Shown one piece after another: positions 17,065-25,744 of a stretch of DNA of 32,417 bases. The notes under the pieces are model-generated. The model was not told the origin of the DNA. It saw nothing but the letters and a program-made list of their open reading frames with translations, and searched no databases. Numbering within the stretch: the stretch's first letter is position 1; every line of letters starts with the position of its first letter. The stretch spans positions 123,983 through 156,399 of the forward strand of contig JAJDCS010000008.1 in the NCBI GenBank assembly GCA_029260715.1. Direction: 5' to 3'. This stretch comes from Phycisphaeraceae bacterium (GTDB lineage Bacteria > Planctomycetota > Phycisphaerae > Phycisphaerales > Phycisphaeraceae). A program made the position numbers and the translations under genes.

Positions 17065-17999
17065 CGAGCAAGCCCGCCAGCGCGACCGACCCGCCGCCGA
17101 CGCCCCCGCGTCTGGACGCCTACACCGCGCCGGACAGTCTCCGCCGCCTGATCCAACAAGCCAAAGCCGAAGACCTCGGCACTCACGAGCGAGACATCAC
17201 CTCCGAGTATTTCGTTGACGCCCAACGCACTGGCACAGCCCGGATCGTCGCGCGCGAATCCGGTCGGCTAGCCGGGGCAGCGCTGCTGACAGCGATCGCC
17301 GAGCTGTACGACCCCGCGATTGCCGTCACGGGCAAAATCAATGACGGGCAGGACCTAGCCGCCGGTGCCGTGATCGCTCAACTATCAGGCCCACTACAAA
17401 GCATCTTGGCCGTCGAGCGCGTGGCCCTGAACTTCATGACACACCTATCGGGCGTCGCCACGCTCACCTTCCGGTTTGTCACGGCTGTGGCGGGGACCAA
17501 CGCCAAAATCTACGACACACGCAAAACCCTGCCGGGCCTGCGTGCTTTGCAGAAATACGCCGTCGCCTGTGGCGGCGGGCATAACCACCGCGCCGGCCTA
17601 CACGACGCGGTGCTGATCAAAGACAACCACGTCGCCCAACTCCGTGCTGATGAAACCCTCGTCACCGCGGTAAAGCGGGCCAGCGAACAAGCACGCGCCG
17701 ACTCGCCACAACCGCGATTCGTAGAGGTCGAGGTGGACACACTCGACCAACTCCAAGTGTTGCTCAAGGGCGCGGGCGAACACGTGGACATGGTGCTGCT
17801 AGACAACATGCCGCCGGACGCGCTACGTCAAGCGGTGGCTGCCCGCGACAAGCTGGCACCGGGCGTGCTGCTTGAGGCTAGCGGCGGCATCACGCTTGAA
17901 AACGTCACCGGCGTGGCGAGGACCGGCGTCGACCGTATCTCCGTCGGGGCCTTGACCCACAGCGCCCCGGCCTTGGACATCGCTATGGATATCGCGTGA
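17061..17999 (+). CDS. nadC: Nicotinate-nucleotide pyrophosphorylase (carboxylating)
   Basis: The protein has 312 residues from the GTG at 17061, which overlaps the preceding stop codon; the frame is open much further upstream but overlaps the ASCH gene. The first 25 residues are a Pro/Thr-rich extension. QAPRTase signatures follow: EDLGTHERDITSEYF, VERVALNFMTHLSGVAT, KIYDTRKTLPGLRALQKYAV, GGGHNHRAGLHDAVLIKDNH, EVEVDTLDQL, VLLDNMPPD, and LEASGGITLENV. It converts quinolinate and PRPP to nicotinate mononucleotide in de novo NAD synthesis. The stop overlaps birA (GTGA), giving a coupled trio. Confidence 0.97.
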   Translation: MTSKPASATDPPPTPPRLDAYTAPDSLRRLIQQAKAEDLGTHERDITSEYFVDAQRTGTARIVARESGRLAGAALLTAIAELYDPAIAVTGKINDGQDLAAGAVIAQLSGPLQSILAVERVALNFMTHLSGVATLTFRFVTAVAGTNAKIYDTRKTLPGLRALQKYAVACGGGHNHRAGLHDAVLIKDNHVAQLRADETLVTAVKRASEQARADSPQPRFVEVEVDTLDQLQVLLKGAGEHVDMVLLDNMPPDALRQAVAARDKLAPGVLLEASGGITLENVTGVARTGVDRISVGALTHSAPALDIAMDIA

Positions 18000-19027
18000 A
18001 AACACCCGCCAAATCAACCGTTCCACCCAAGCCCGCTGCCGCTGGCACAAGCGTCAACGCCGCCCTGCTGGACCTGCTGCTGCGTTGCACCGAGCCGGTG
18101 GCGGTTGAATCAATCGCCAAGCGTCTGGCTCAACCCACCAGCCAAACGCTCCACGACTTGGACCAGTTGCGCCAAGCAGGCTGCCGGATCGAAGCCCACC
18201 CGCAGTTGGGCCTGTCCCTGCAAGAGACCGGGCTAGGCGTGTGGTCGGATTACCTGAAATGGTCGCGTGGCGGCCTTAGCCACAAACCCGTGGAGGTCTA
18301 CGCACAGACCACCAGCACACAAGACGCCGCACGACGGTTGATCGGCTCGGACGCGCGGGCTTGCGACGGGGCTGTGGTGGTGGCTGATGAACAAACCGCC
18401 GGGCGTGGGCGGTTGGGACGGCAATGGGTCGCCCCGCGCGGCACGGCCGTGACGTTTTCTCGCGTCTGTCTCATCAATGAAAGCGATCTATCGATCGACC
18501 GCCTCACGCTCGCCTCTGTGGTCGGGGCAGCCCAGGCCATCGAGCCGCACCTGCACGCCAAACGGGTGCAGATCAAGTGGCCCAACGACCTGCTGATCGA
18601 CGGCCGAAAGATCGCTGGTATCCTGGTTGAAACCTTCACGCCCACCGGCTCGTCACCCACCGTCGCGGCGGTTATCGGTGTTGGTATTAACGTTTCGCTG
18701 CCTGAGCAACACCTTCCGCCTGAGCACGAACACCTGAGGGAAAGTATCACCAGTGTCCACGCCGCGGGGCAGCCCGCCGACCGCCTGCTCGTGTTGGCTG
18801 ACACGCTGCGTCAACTTGACGAGGCGCTGACGCAGCCCGACCCCGCCCACCTGCTTCAAGCGTGGCGCAGCCGCTGCCCACTGCTGGCTCAAACGCTGAC
18901 GCTGCGTAACAACGGCCGGACGGTCCGCGGCCAAATCCTCGACCTCGACCCATCGGCTGGGCTGATCGTCCGGACCGACTCCGGCGCCGTGGTCCACCTG
19001 CCCGCGGCTACGACGACCGTGCTGTGA
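17996..19027 (+). CDS. birA: Biotin-[acetyl-CoA-carboxylase] ligase with N-terminal HTH
   Basis: The protein has 343 residues and starts with GTG overlapping the nadC stop. Residues about 20-75 form the BirA winged helix (LLDLLLRCTEPVAVESIAKR, TLHDLDQLRQAGCRIEA). The ligase core follows: TTSTQDAARRL, the biotinyl-AMP loop TAGRGRLGRQW, KWPNDLLIDGRKIAGILVE, and GVGINVSL. A C-terminal SH3-like domain ends VHLPAATTTVL. It biotinylates carrier proteins such as AccB. The HTH suggests it also represses biotin genes, but no biotin operator was recognised in this window. Confidence 0.96.
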   Translation: MKTPAKSTVPPKPAAAGTSVNAALLDLLLRCTEPVAVESIAKRLAQPTSQTLHDLDQLRQAGCRIEAHPQLGLSLQETGLGVWSDYLKWSRGGLSHKPVEVYAQTTSTQDAARRLIGSDARACDGAVVVADEQTAGRGRLGRQWVAPRGTAVTFSRVCLINESDLSIDRLTLASVVGAAQAIEPHLHAKRVQIKWPNDLLIDGRKIAGILVETFTPTGSSPTVAAVIGVGINVSLPEQHLPPEHEHLRESITSVHAAGQPADRLLVLADTLRQLDEALTQPDPAHLLQAWRSRCPLLAQTLTLRNNGRTVRGQILDLDPSAGLIVRTDSGAVVHLPAATTTVL

Positions 19028-19043
19028 GTCTGACTTAGCTTGC

Positions 19044-20219
19044 TTATTGTTTTGCCAACGCCACCAACACATCCATCCCGCGTGCCAGCGTGTCTTGGTC
19101 ACACGCGTAGCTAAGGCGGAAGTGTGTGTCGCGGTTGCTGAAGACCGAGCCGGGGATGATCAAGACATTTTTATCAACGGCTCGTTGGACAAACGCGCCG
19201 CCCGTGATGCCCAAGCGATCGGGCACTTTCGGGAACGCGTAAAACGCGCCGCCCGGCACCGTCAACTCGTACGAGCCCGACAGCCGCTGGGCCACGAAGT
19301 CCCGCTTGCCCCGGTATTGCTCGACGTATTCGCTCATGTCATGGTCCAGCGCCGCCACGCCCGCGGCCTGCACCATCGACGGCGCGCACACGAACGTGTA
19401 CTGCTGGAGCTTGGTCATCTGCTCGATAATCGGTTTTGGTCCCGCCGTGTAGCCCAATCGCCAGCCCGTCATGCCGTACGTCTTGGAGAACCCCCGCAAC
19501 AGCAGCACGTCCTTGCTATACGCCGCCGGCGTCGGGCACCGCCGCCGCCCGTCATCCGCCTGCGTCTTTTCATAACAAAACTCGTCGTAGATCTCGTCCG
19601 ACAGCAACAGCAGCCCGTGCCGGTCCGCCAACTGGGCCACGCCCCGACAGGCCTCCTCCGTCGCCACCACGCCCGTCGGGTTCGAGGGCGAGTTGAATAG
19701 CAGCAGCTTGGTCCGCTCGGTAATGTGCGGCTCAATGCGCTCGGGCGTGAGTTGGAAATCGGGGTAGGTGTCGATGTACACCGCCTTCGCGCCGGCCAGC
19801 GCGACCAGGTGTTTGTACATCACGAAATACGGATCGGGTATGAGCACCTCGTCGCCCGGCCCCACACACGCCAGGATCGCCAGCACCAGCCCGCCCGATA
19901 CGCCCGACGTGATCAAGACGCCGGTCTCGTCGCCCACCCCACCGCCGGGGCCCGCCCAGTTTGGCAACGCCTGGGCGATCCGCGTGGTGATTTTCTCGCG
20001 CAGCTCCGCGATCCCCTGCGTCACGGTGTAGCGATTCATCCCGCTCCGGATCGCGTCGATCGCCGCGTCTTTCACCGGGCCGGGCACGTCGAAGTCCGGC
20101 TGGCCTATCGACAGGTTGATCGGGTTGTCCAGCTTGGCAGCCAGGTCGAACACCCGACGAATGCCCGACGCATCGATGGCGCGTGCCCGATCCGAGATGA
20201 ACCGTTCAGGGTCCAGCAT
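19044..20219 (-). CDS. PLP-dependent aminotransferase, class I/II
   Basis: The protein has 391 residues. Fold-type I signatures are SIGQPDFDVP, FNSPSNPTGVV, LLSDEIYDEFCYE, the PLP-lysine motif GFSKTYGMTGWRLGY, and near the C-terminus FRLSYACD, whose Arg binds the substrate carboxylate. It resembles aspartate/aromatic aminotransferases of subgroup I-gamma; the amino-acid specificity cannot be read from sequence. It is 30 nt downstream of the small basic protein gene on the same strand, probably co-transcribed, and converges on birA with a 16-nt gap. Confidence 0.9.
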   Translation of the reverse strand: MLDPERFISDRARAIDASGIRRVFDLAAKLDNPINLSIGQPDFDVPGPVKDAAIDAIRSGMNRYTVTQGIAELREKITTRIAQALPNWAGPGGGVGDETGVLITSGVSGGLVLAILACVGPGDEVLIPDPYFVMYKHLVALAGAKAVYIDTYPDFQLTPERIEPHITERTKLLLFNSPSNPTGVVATEEACRGVAQLADRHGLLLLSDEIYDEFCYEKTQADDGRRRCPTPAAYSKDVLLLRGFSKTYGMTGWRLGYTAGPKPIIEQMTKLQQYTFVCAPSMVQAAGVAALDHDMSEYVEQYRGKRDFVAQRLSGSYELTVPGGAFYAFPKVPDRLGITGGAFVQRAVDKNVLIIPGSVFSNRDTHFRLSYACDQDTLARGMDVLVALAKQ

Positions 20220-20249
20220 GAACAGGTGTTATCCGGTTGAAGTCGATGC

Positions 20250-20474
20250 TCAAGACGCCGCGGCCGGTGTTGCCTCATCAGCGTCCTTGGTCTTCTTGAC
20301 CTTGCCCCCTGTAGAGACTTTGCGGTTGGCCACCTTGGGCAGCCCAATCGGGTTGTCGCTGGACAGGTCAAATTTCCCTAACTTCGCCAATTTTGCCACG
20401 CGCTCGGCCCGGCTAAGAACGTTGCGATGGCGGCTCAGGCCGGCTGCGGTTTTAAGGCTGCGGTCAATGCTCAT
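20250..20474 (-). CDS. PVC-type small basic protein
   Basis: The protein has 74 residues and is strongly basic. The N-terminal segment MSIDRSLKTAAGLSRHRNVL, followed by RAERVAKLAKLGKFD, matches the short basic protein I recall from Planctomycetes, Verrucomicrobia and Chlamydiae (TIGRFAM TIGR04137, from memory and unverified). The C-terminal part (KKTKDADEATPAAAS) is a disordered tail. A ribosome or RNA association has been suggested for this kind of protein; it is not shown here. The ATG overlaps the stop of the upstream gene (ATGA, 20471-20474), so the two are coupled. It is a useful taxonomic marker. Confidence 0.8.
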   Translation of the reverse strand: MSIDRSLKTAAGLSRHRNVLSRAERVAKLAKLGKFDLSSDNPIGLPKVANRKVSTGGKVKKTKDADEATPAAAS

Positions 20475-21232
20475 GTCTGCTCCTGTTGGACCAAAATGGT
20501 CTCGGCGACGGGTTCACCTTCGTATAAGTCCAGGTAGATCCCCGTCTGAGAAAAATCCGGGCCGTAACGCTTCGTGCTCCACAACCGGCCGAGCTCTCGC
20601 ACACGCTGCTCAAGCTGCTGGCGGGTCGGGCCTAAAATATCATCTTTCTCAAAGCCATGCAGCGCCATGACCTGGAAAAACCTTCCATTTTGCGCCCGAA
20701 ACGCCGCACTTTCAAGCCCATGCTCGTGCAGAAACTCGACCAACTGGGTCGCTTCTTCACGCGGGCAGTGCGCTAAGACGAAATAGTTCAAGCCGTTACG
20801 TCGCAAAGGAACGGGCCTCGCCATGGATTCCACACCCGCTGACCGCCCGTGACTCAAAGAATTCTGACGAATCGCCTCGACAGCCCCGGTGCCCACAACC
20901 ACGGCTTTTGATGCCGTGGCCGCGCGATGTTGACCGCTGCCGGTGAGCATCGTCAATTGGCCGTTGCGGAACCCCCTGGCCTGGCCCGCCCAATACGCCA
21001 ACAACACCGCAGCCAACAACCCGACCACACCCAACACCAACACCCCCGGCGGAACACGGATCACCAGCGGCTGATGTAGCTGCCCCCACCAACGCCCGCC
21101 TCGTGCGCCACCGGCGGGGGCGTCATCAGCGATTTCATCCGTGTACACCCGCCGCTTCACGCCCGAAGACGCGATCGCCTCCGTGCTCATCAATTCAAAC
21201 GGGGGTGTGCTGTTGCGCGAGCGTACCGGCAT
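20471..21232 (-). CDS. Single-pass membrane protein with SPOR-like C-terminal domain
   Basis: The protein has 253 residues from the ATG at 21232; an internal ATG at 21190 is a possible start, and neither has a clear SD. One transmembrane segment lies at about residues 60-80 (PGVLVLGVVGLLAAVLLAYWAG), with a short N-terminal cytoplasmic part. The C-terminal region (about 140-240) reads YFVLAHCPREEATQLVEFLHEHGLES, then FFQVMALHGFEKDD. This is the alpha/beta pattern of SPOR-type peptidoglycan-binding domains, though divergent. It is the first gene of a three-gene unit with the small basic protein and the aminotransferase. Confidence 0.65.
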   Translation of the reverse strand: MPVRSRNSTPPFELMSTEAIASSGVKRRVYTDEIADDAPAGGARGGRWWGQLHQPLVIRVPPGVLVLGVVGLLAAVLLAYWAGQARGFRNGQLTMLTGSGQHRAATASKAVVVGTGAVEAIRQNSLSHGRSAGVESMARPVPLRRNGLNYFVLAHCPREEATQLVEFLHEHGLESAAFRAQNGRFFQVMALHGFEKDDILGPTRQQLEQRVRELGRLWSTKRYGPDFSQTGIYLDLYEGEPVAETILVQQEQT

Positions 21233-21330
21233 GACAAAAACCCGATTCGACCTAACGATGTGAGAGAAAAATGACCGCCTGTGACAGCGACAAACCCTAC
21301 CCGTAAAAGCCCGTCTTTAGCTTAATAATG

Positions 21331-21364
21331 TACACCTAGCGACGCCTCATCGCTAGCTAGTGTA
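21331..21364. repeat. Bulged inverted repeat in a divergent promoter region
   Basis: TACAC (21331-21335) and CTAGCGA (21336-21342) pair with TCGCTAG (21350-21356) and GTGTA (21360-21364), with a 7-nt loop and a CTA bulge. It lies between the divergent SPOR-like (21232) and lipoprotein (21424) genes, where it could be an operator or an RNA structure in either leader. Confidence 0.5.
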
Positions 21365-21423
21365 GGCTCGCCGCCTGTCACTATTCAATGGATTCATCCT
21401 CAATATACGGGTAAACTGTCCGT

Positions 21424-22107
21424 GTGATCGCTTCTATTTATACAAAGACGATACAGCCTAACCGGCCCCACGCTTATATCGCATTGTGGGCCGTCGCCGC
21501 CGTAACAGCGGCCTTTGCCGGGTGTTCAGCCCAGCAGACAGCCGTGCCCAACCCGATCGAGATCGACCGCGTCGAGTACACGCGTATGTACCGCGCCGCG
21601 GTCGACGTGCTCCAAGATTATGGCTTCCGCCTCAACCGCCACAGCCACCGCTTCGGCCTGATCACCACCCAGCATCAAGACGCGCCCAGCGCCTTTGAGC
21701 CCTGGCGCCCCGCCAACACCTCCGCCAGCCAAGCCTGGGAAAATACGCTCAACCACCAACGCTACCAAGCGGTGGTGTCCATCGAGCCGGTCGATACAAA
21801 CCCCTCAAAGCGTCCCCGTGAACAAGCCGCGACCGCACAGCCCGCGTCCTACCGCTTGCGCGTGGAGGTCTTCATTGAGCGTCACCAGACGCCCGGCCAA
21901 CGCCTCAACGGCTCGACCGCCAGCCCGAATATCTACGACGCGCTGGACGCCATGCCCCAAGAACTCAAAGACAGAGGTATCGAACGCGCCTACTGGCTAC
22001 CGCTTGGGCGAGACCCGGACCTCGAACAGCACATTTTGGCTGACATCGTGCGCAGGTCCATGAACATCAACCCCACCGAACCCTCGCCGATCGCGTCCGT
22101 CCCATAA
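21424..22107 (+). CDS. Lipoprotein, unknown function
   Basis: The protein has 227 residues and starts with GTG. The N-terminus holds a signal sequence (IALWAVAAVTAAFAGC) with a lipobox-like AFAGC, so the mature Cys near residue 33 is probably lipidated. The mature part reads YTRMYRAAVDVLQDYGFRLNRHSHRFGLITT, then YQAVVSIEPVD and RLRVEVFIERHQ. This alternating beta/alpha pattern recalls small lipoproteins of unknown function in Phycisphaerae-like genomes. It ends with a basic, proline-rich tail. It is probably on the inner or outer membrane and precedes mqnD by 74 nt. Confidence 0.7.
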   Translation: MIASIYTKTIQPNRPHAYIALWAVAAVTAAFAGCSAQQTAVPNPIEIDRVEYTRMYRAAVDVLQDYGFRLNRHSHRFGLITTQHQDAPSAFEPWRPANTSASQAWENTLNHQRYQAVVSIEPVDTNPSKRPREQAATAQPASYRLRVEVFIERHQTPGQRLNGSTASPNIYDALDAMPQELKDRGIERAYWLPLGRDPDLEQHILADIVRRSMNINPTEPSPIASVP

Positions 22108-22181
22108 AGAACACTTGTTTACAACAACCGACACACACCGCTAACAACACGCACGCAAAAAACCAACCACACAGACCAACC

Positions 22182-23078
22182 ATGCCCACACTGACCCAAA
22201 AACAAACCATCCGTATCGGCCACTCACCCGACCCAGACGACGCGTTTATGTGGTACCCCCTGGCTGACTTCCCCGACGGCACCGGCCCCGGCGGCAAAAC
22301 CTACACCCCACGCATCGACACCGGGCCGTACCGCTTTGTCCACGTGCTTGAAGACATCCAATCACTCAACGAGCGCACCGAGCGCGCCGAGTTGGAGATC
22401 ACCGCCCTATCCATCCACCAATACCCGTTTGTCGCCAAGCAATACGCCCTGACCAGTTGCGGCGCGTCGCTGGGCGACAACTACGGCCCCATGGTCATCG
22501 CCCCGAAGAAGCTCGCGATCGACGACCTTCGCAACATGAAAATCGCCATCCCCGGCGAACGCACCACCGCGTTCCTGGCCCTGTCACTGCTACTGGGGAA
22601 AGGCGCGTTTGACTACGACGTGGTGATGTTCGACGAGATCATCCCCGCCGTAGCGCAAGGCAAATACGACGCCGGGCTGATCATCCACGAAGGCCAGCTC
22701 ACCTACGCCAACGCCGGGCTCCAGTGCGTCGTCGACCTGGGCAAATGGTGGAAGCAGACCAGGAACCTGCCGCTGCCCCTGGGCGGCAACGCCATCCGCC
22801 GCGACCTGGGCACCGCCATGGGCCCCATCTGCTCGATCCTGCTCAACTCCATCCAGTACGCGTTATCGCACCGAGACGAAGCCATCGAATACGCCCTCAA
22901 CTACGCCCGCGACATGGGCGCCCAACTGGCCGACGAATTCGTCGGCATGTACGTGAATCAGTGGACGCTCGACTACGGCCCCACCGGCCGCAAAGCCGTC
23001 CAGCAACTACTCGACGAAGCCACCCAAGCCGGCCTCACACCGCCCAGCGGGAAAATCGAATTTATCGAACCCGCTTAG
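22182..23078 (+). CDS. mqnD: 1,4-dihydroxy-6-naphthoate synthase-like (futalosine pathway)
   Basis: The protein has 298 residues with a periplasmic-binding-protein-like fold but no signal peptide, as in MqnA/MqnD. Motifs are IRIGHSPDPDDAFMWYPL, SCGASLGDNYGPMVIAPKK, AVAQGKYDAGLIIHEGQLTY, DLGKWWKQTRNLPLPLGGNA, and MYVNQWTLDYGPTGRKAVQQ. The 'HEG..TY' and 'LPLPLGG' stretches fit MqnD better than MqnA. MqnD cleaves cyclic dehypoxanthine futalosine to 1,4-dihydroxy-6-naphthoate in menaquinone synthesis. The leader is A/C-rich with no Shine-Dalgarno. No other mqn gene is in the window. Confidence 0.88.
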   Translation: MPTLTQKQTIRIGHSPDPDDAFMWYPLADFPDGTGPGGKTYTPRIDTGPYRFVHVLEDIQSLNERTERAELEITALSIHQYPFVAKQYALTSCGASLGDNYGPMVIAPKKLAIDDLRNMKIAIPGERTTAFLALSLLLGKGAFDYDVVMFDEIIPAVAQGKYDAGLIIHEGQLTYANAGLQCVVDLGKWWKQTRNLPLPLGGNAIRRDLGTAMGPICSILLNSIQYALSHRDEAIEYALNYARDMGAQLADEFVGMYVNQWTLDYGPTGRKAVQQLLDEATQAGLTPPSGKIEFIEPA

Positions 23079-23274
23079 TGGACAAACAGCCGGCGATCAG
23101 CTCGCTGAAATGAGGCAAGCCCAGCCTGATAACGCGCCGCCGCTACGTCTCAATAACCAAAAAGCCGCGCCACATCACTTTTTCAATAAATCGATTGTGC
23201 GATCTGAACGATCTGGTTTTAGTGAACGCTTTGCGCGTTCTGTGTTTTCGTGATCACGCAAGGGAGGCGAGAGA
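23079..23274 (+). other. Intergenic spacer after mqnD with a possible terminator
   Basis: GAACGC (23224-23229) pairs with GCGTTC (23235-23240), and the run TGTGTTTT follows. This could end the mqnD transcript or lie in the leader of the next gene. A clear SD, GGGAGGCGA, lies just before the ATG at 23275. Nothing else was recognised in this 196-nt gap. Confidence 0.35.
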
Positions 23275-25692
23275 ATGCTTAAGCCGTTTATTTTCTATCT
23301 GCGCGCAACGGTCGTGGCCAGTTGCGTAATCCCATACGCAGTCTGGCTCTACAACGCTATGCGCAAGGTGTACGGCTTCCACACGCCGTGTGAATGGTCG
23401 GACCTGTGGGTGAAACTCGCCGTAATCGTCGCAATCACAGGCGCGGCAATCACGACGGTCTTGCGTCTCACGAAGTGGTGCGGCCGAAGCATCGACGAGT
23501 TGTCACGCAAGCAAAGCGACTACCTCAAGCAGTTAAACACCAAGAGACTGACCCTGGCTATCTTCGGTTCGGCTGCCATCAGCTTAATCGCCGAATTGGC
23601 CATGATCCGCTGGCAAAGTTCGATCTTCGAGTTGTTCGCGCTGTACAAGAATTTCGGGCTGCTGGCCTGCTTCCTGGGGCTGGGCCTGGGCTACGCGATC
23701 TCCAGCCGCAAGCAGATACCCGTGATGCTGGTCATCCCGCTGCTGACGTGGCAGATTCTATTGCTGTCGCTGACCAAGTACGGCCCGCACAATTGGAACA
23801 TCCAGTTGCTACGAGCCATGCCGGTCACCGAGCAACTGAACATGGGCCTGCACGTCGCGACCAAGGGGTATGAGTACGCGGCAATGTACGGCTTTCTGTC
23901 CGTTGTGTTCATACTGACCGCGTTGACATTTGTACCGATCGGCCAACTCTGCGGCGTTTTGCTGGATCAAAAGCCCCGGCTCCAAGCCTACGGCCTGAAC
24001 CTGCTGGGCAGCCTCGCAGGCGTCGCTGTGTTTTTCGGCTTCAGCCTGCTGTGGACGCCGCCGCTGGTTTGGTTCAGCATCATCTTTATCTGCTTGATCC
24101 TGTTCCAGGCGTTTGACCGGCGCACGCTGCTCACAGGCTCCTGCGCCGCGGCGCTCGCCGTCACTGTGTTGGCGTGGCCGTCTTCTACCTTCTGGGAACA
24201 GATCTACTCGCCCTACCAGTTGCTTGAGCGTGGTTACGGATATGGCGCCGGCGCAAACGTGCGCGCCGCGGGGCATTATTTTCAAGAGATTAGCGTCTTT
24301 GCCAACGTCGACAGGGAACGCATCGCCCGGCTCGATGCCCAACGCGAGCTGCCCTACCGGATCTACGGCCCAGCCGAACGCGTCGCTATCGTCGGCGCCG
24401 GCTCTGGCAACGACGCCGCCGCCGCGATCCGCTGCGACGTCCAGCACGTCGACGCCATCGAGATCGACCCCGCCATCCTTGAGATCGGCAAGTACTACCA
24501 CCCCGAAAAGCCATACTCCAACCCACGGGTCAGCCCGATCGTCAACGACGCGCGGTCTTTCCTACGCAACACCGACGAGAAATACGACATCGTCGTGTAC
24601 GGGCTACTCGATTCGCACGCGCTACTGAGCACCGCCTCAAACGTGCGCGTCGATTCCTTTGTCTACACCGTCGAGGGGCTGCGCGAGTCCCGTGCCCGCC
24701 TCAAAGAAGGCGGCATGATCAGCCTCGCATTCTGCGTCATGTCACCGGAAATCGGCAGAAAACTGTACCTGATGCTCCAAGAAGCCTTCGACGGCCAAGC
24801 GCCGCTGTGCATCCAGCGACAAAACAACTCCGCGGTGGTCTTCCTGATCCGTGAGGGCATGCCCATCGAGATCAATGACAATCTCTTCGCCATGGGATCG
24901 CTCAATGACGTGACCGCTAAGTTCGCCGACCCAACAATCAAAGTGGACCTGTCCACCGACGATTGGCCGTTCTTCTACATGCCCAAACGCGTCTACCCGG
25001 TCTCATACGTCATCGTGGTGGGCATTATCCTCGCGCTGTCGCTGGTGTTCGTGCGGCCGTTCTTCAAAGCCGACTCGAACGCAACGCCCAAACGCTTCCA
25101 GATCAACCACGCCGTCTTCTTCCTGCTCGGCGCCGGGTTTATGCTGGTAGAAACCAAGTCCATTACCGAGCTTGGGCTTACCTTCGGCAACACCTGGCAC
25201 GTCATCGGCATCGTCATCGCGGGCATCCTGACCATGGCCTTCATCGCCAACCTGGTCGTGTACCGCCTGCGCATCCGTGGCCTGGCCATACCGTTCACGC
25301 TGCTGCTGGGCAGCCTCGCCGCGGGGTTGCTCGTGGCCAAGTCAGGCGGCTTCAGCTCCACCTTCGCCGGAAGGATCGCCACGCTGGCCGTGCTCACCAG
25401 TCCCATGTTCTTCAGCGGTATCTGCTTCTCAACCATGCTCCGGTACACCACGGACATGTCATCCGCGATGGCCGCCAACCTCATCGGTGCCATGGCGGGC
25501 GGACTGCTGGAATACAACTCCATGTACTTCGGGTTCCAGTGGCTTTACTGGCTGGCGTTAGGGGTCTACGGAACGGCCATGGTCTTCTCGTGGTTCGGCT
25601 GCAGGCCCGCAGCGCTTGAACAACACACCCAAGCAATACAAGACGCGGCGGCGAATCGCGGCATCACAAGCAGCCTCAAACACGCCGCGTAA
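23275..25692 (+). CDS. Polytopic membrane protein with spermidine synthase-like domain
   Basis: The protein has 805 residues. The N-terminal 300 residues hold several transmembrane segments (for example LTLAIFGSAAISLIAELAMI, FGLLACFLGLGLGYA, GFLSVVFILTALTFVP). Residues about 350-560 form a Rossmann methyltransferase/spermidine-synthase core: VAIVGAGSGNDAAAA (373-387), AIEIDPAILEIGKYY, IVNDARSFL, and YDIVVYGLLDSH. The C-terminal part (about 575-790) is again membrane-spanning. The dcSAM/SAM glycine loop and the acidic EID are present. The residues that make SpeE an aminopropyltransferase cannot be confirmed, so the substrate is unknown. The architecture is known among large membrane 'spermidine synthase-like' proteins of several phyla. 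It converges on the TerL-like gene. Confidence 0.85.
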   Translation: MLKPFIFYLRATVVASCVIPYAVWLYNAMRKVYGFHTPCEWSDLWVKLAVIVAITGAAITTVLRLTKWCGRSIDELSRKQSDYLKQLNTKRLTLAIFGSAAISLIAELAMIRWQSSIFELFALYKNFGLLACFLGLGLGYAISSRKQIPVMLVIPLLTWQILLLSLTKYGPHNWNIQLLRAMPVTEQLNMGLHVATKGYEYAAMYGFLSVVFILTALTFVPIGQLCGVLLDQKPRLQAYGLNLLGSLAGVAVFFGFSLLWTPPLVWFSIIFICLILFQAFDRRTLLTGSCAAALAVTVLAWPSSTFWEQIYSPYQLLERGYGYGAGANVRAAGHYFQEISVFANVDRERIARLDAQRELPYRIYGPAERVAIVGAGSGNDAAAAIRCDVQHVDAIEIDPAILEIGKYYHPEKPYSNPRVSPIVNDARSFLRNTDEKYDIVVYGLLDSHALLSTASNVRVDSFVYTVEGLRESRARLKEGGMISLAFCVMSPEIGRKLYLMLQEAFDGQAPLCIQRQNNSAVVFLIREGMPIEINDNLFAMGSLNDVTAKFADPTIKVDLSTDDWPFFYMPKRVYPVSYVIVVGIILALSLVFVRPFFKADSNATPKRFQINHAVFFLLGAGFMLVETKSITELGLTFGNTWHVIGIVIAGILTMAFIANLVVYRLRIRGLAIPFTLLLGSLAAGLLVAKSGGFSSTFAGRIATLAVLTSPMFFSGICFSTMLRYTTDMSSAMAANLIGAMAGGLLEYNSMYFGFQWLYWLALGVYGTAMVFSWFGCRPAALEQHTQAIQDAAANRGITSSLKHAA

Positions 25693-25744
25693 GAAGCGAA
25701 TTCACACAACGGCAGCGGATAATCGAGCGCACAGACCCGCCGCG

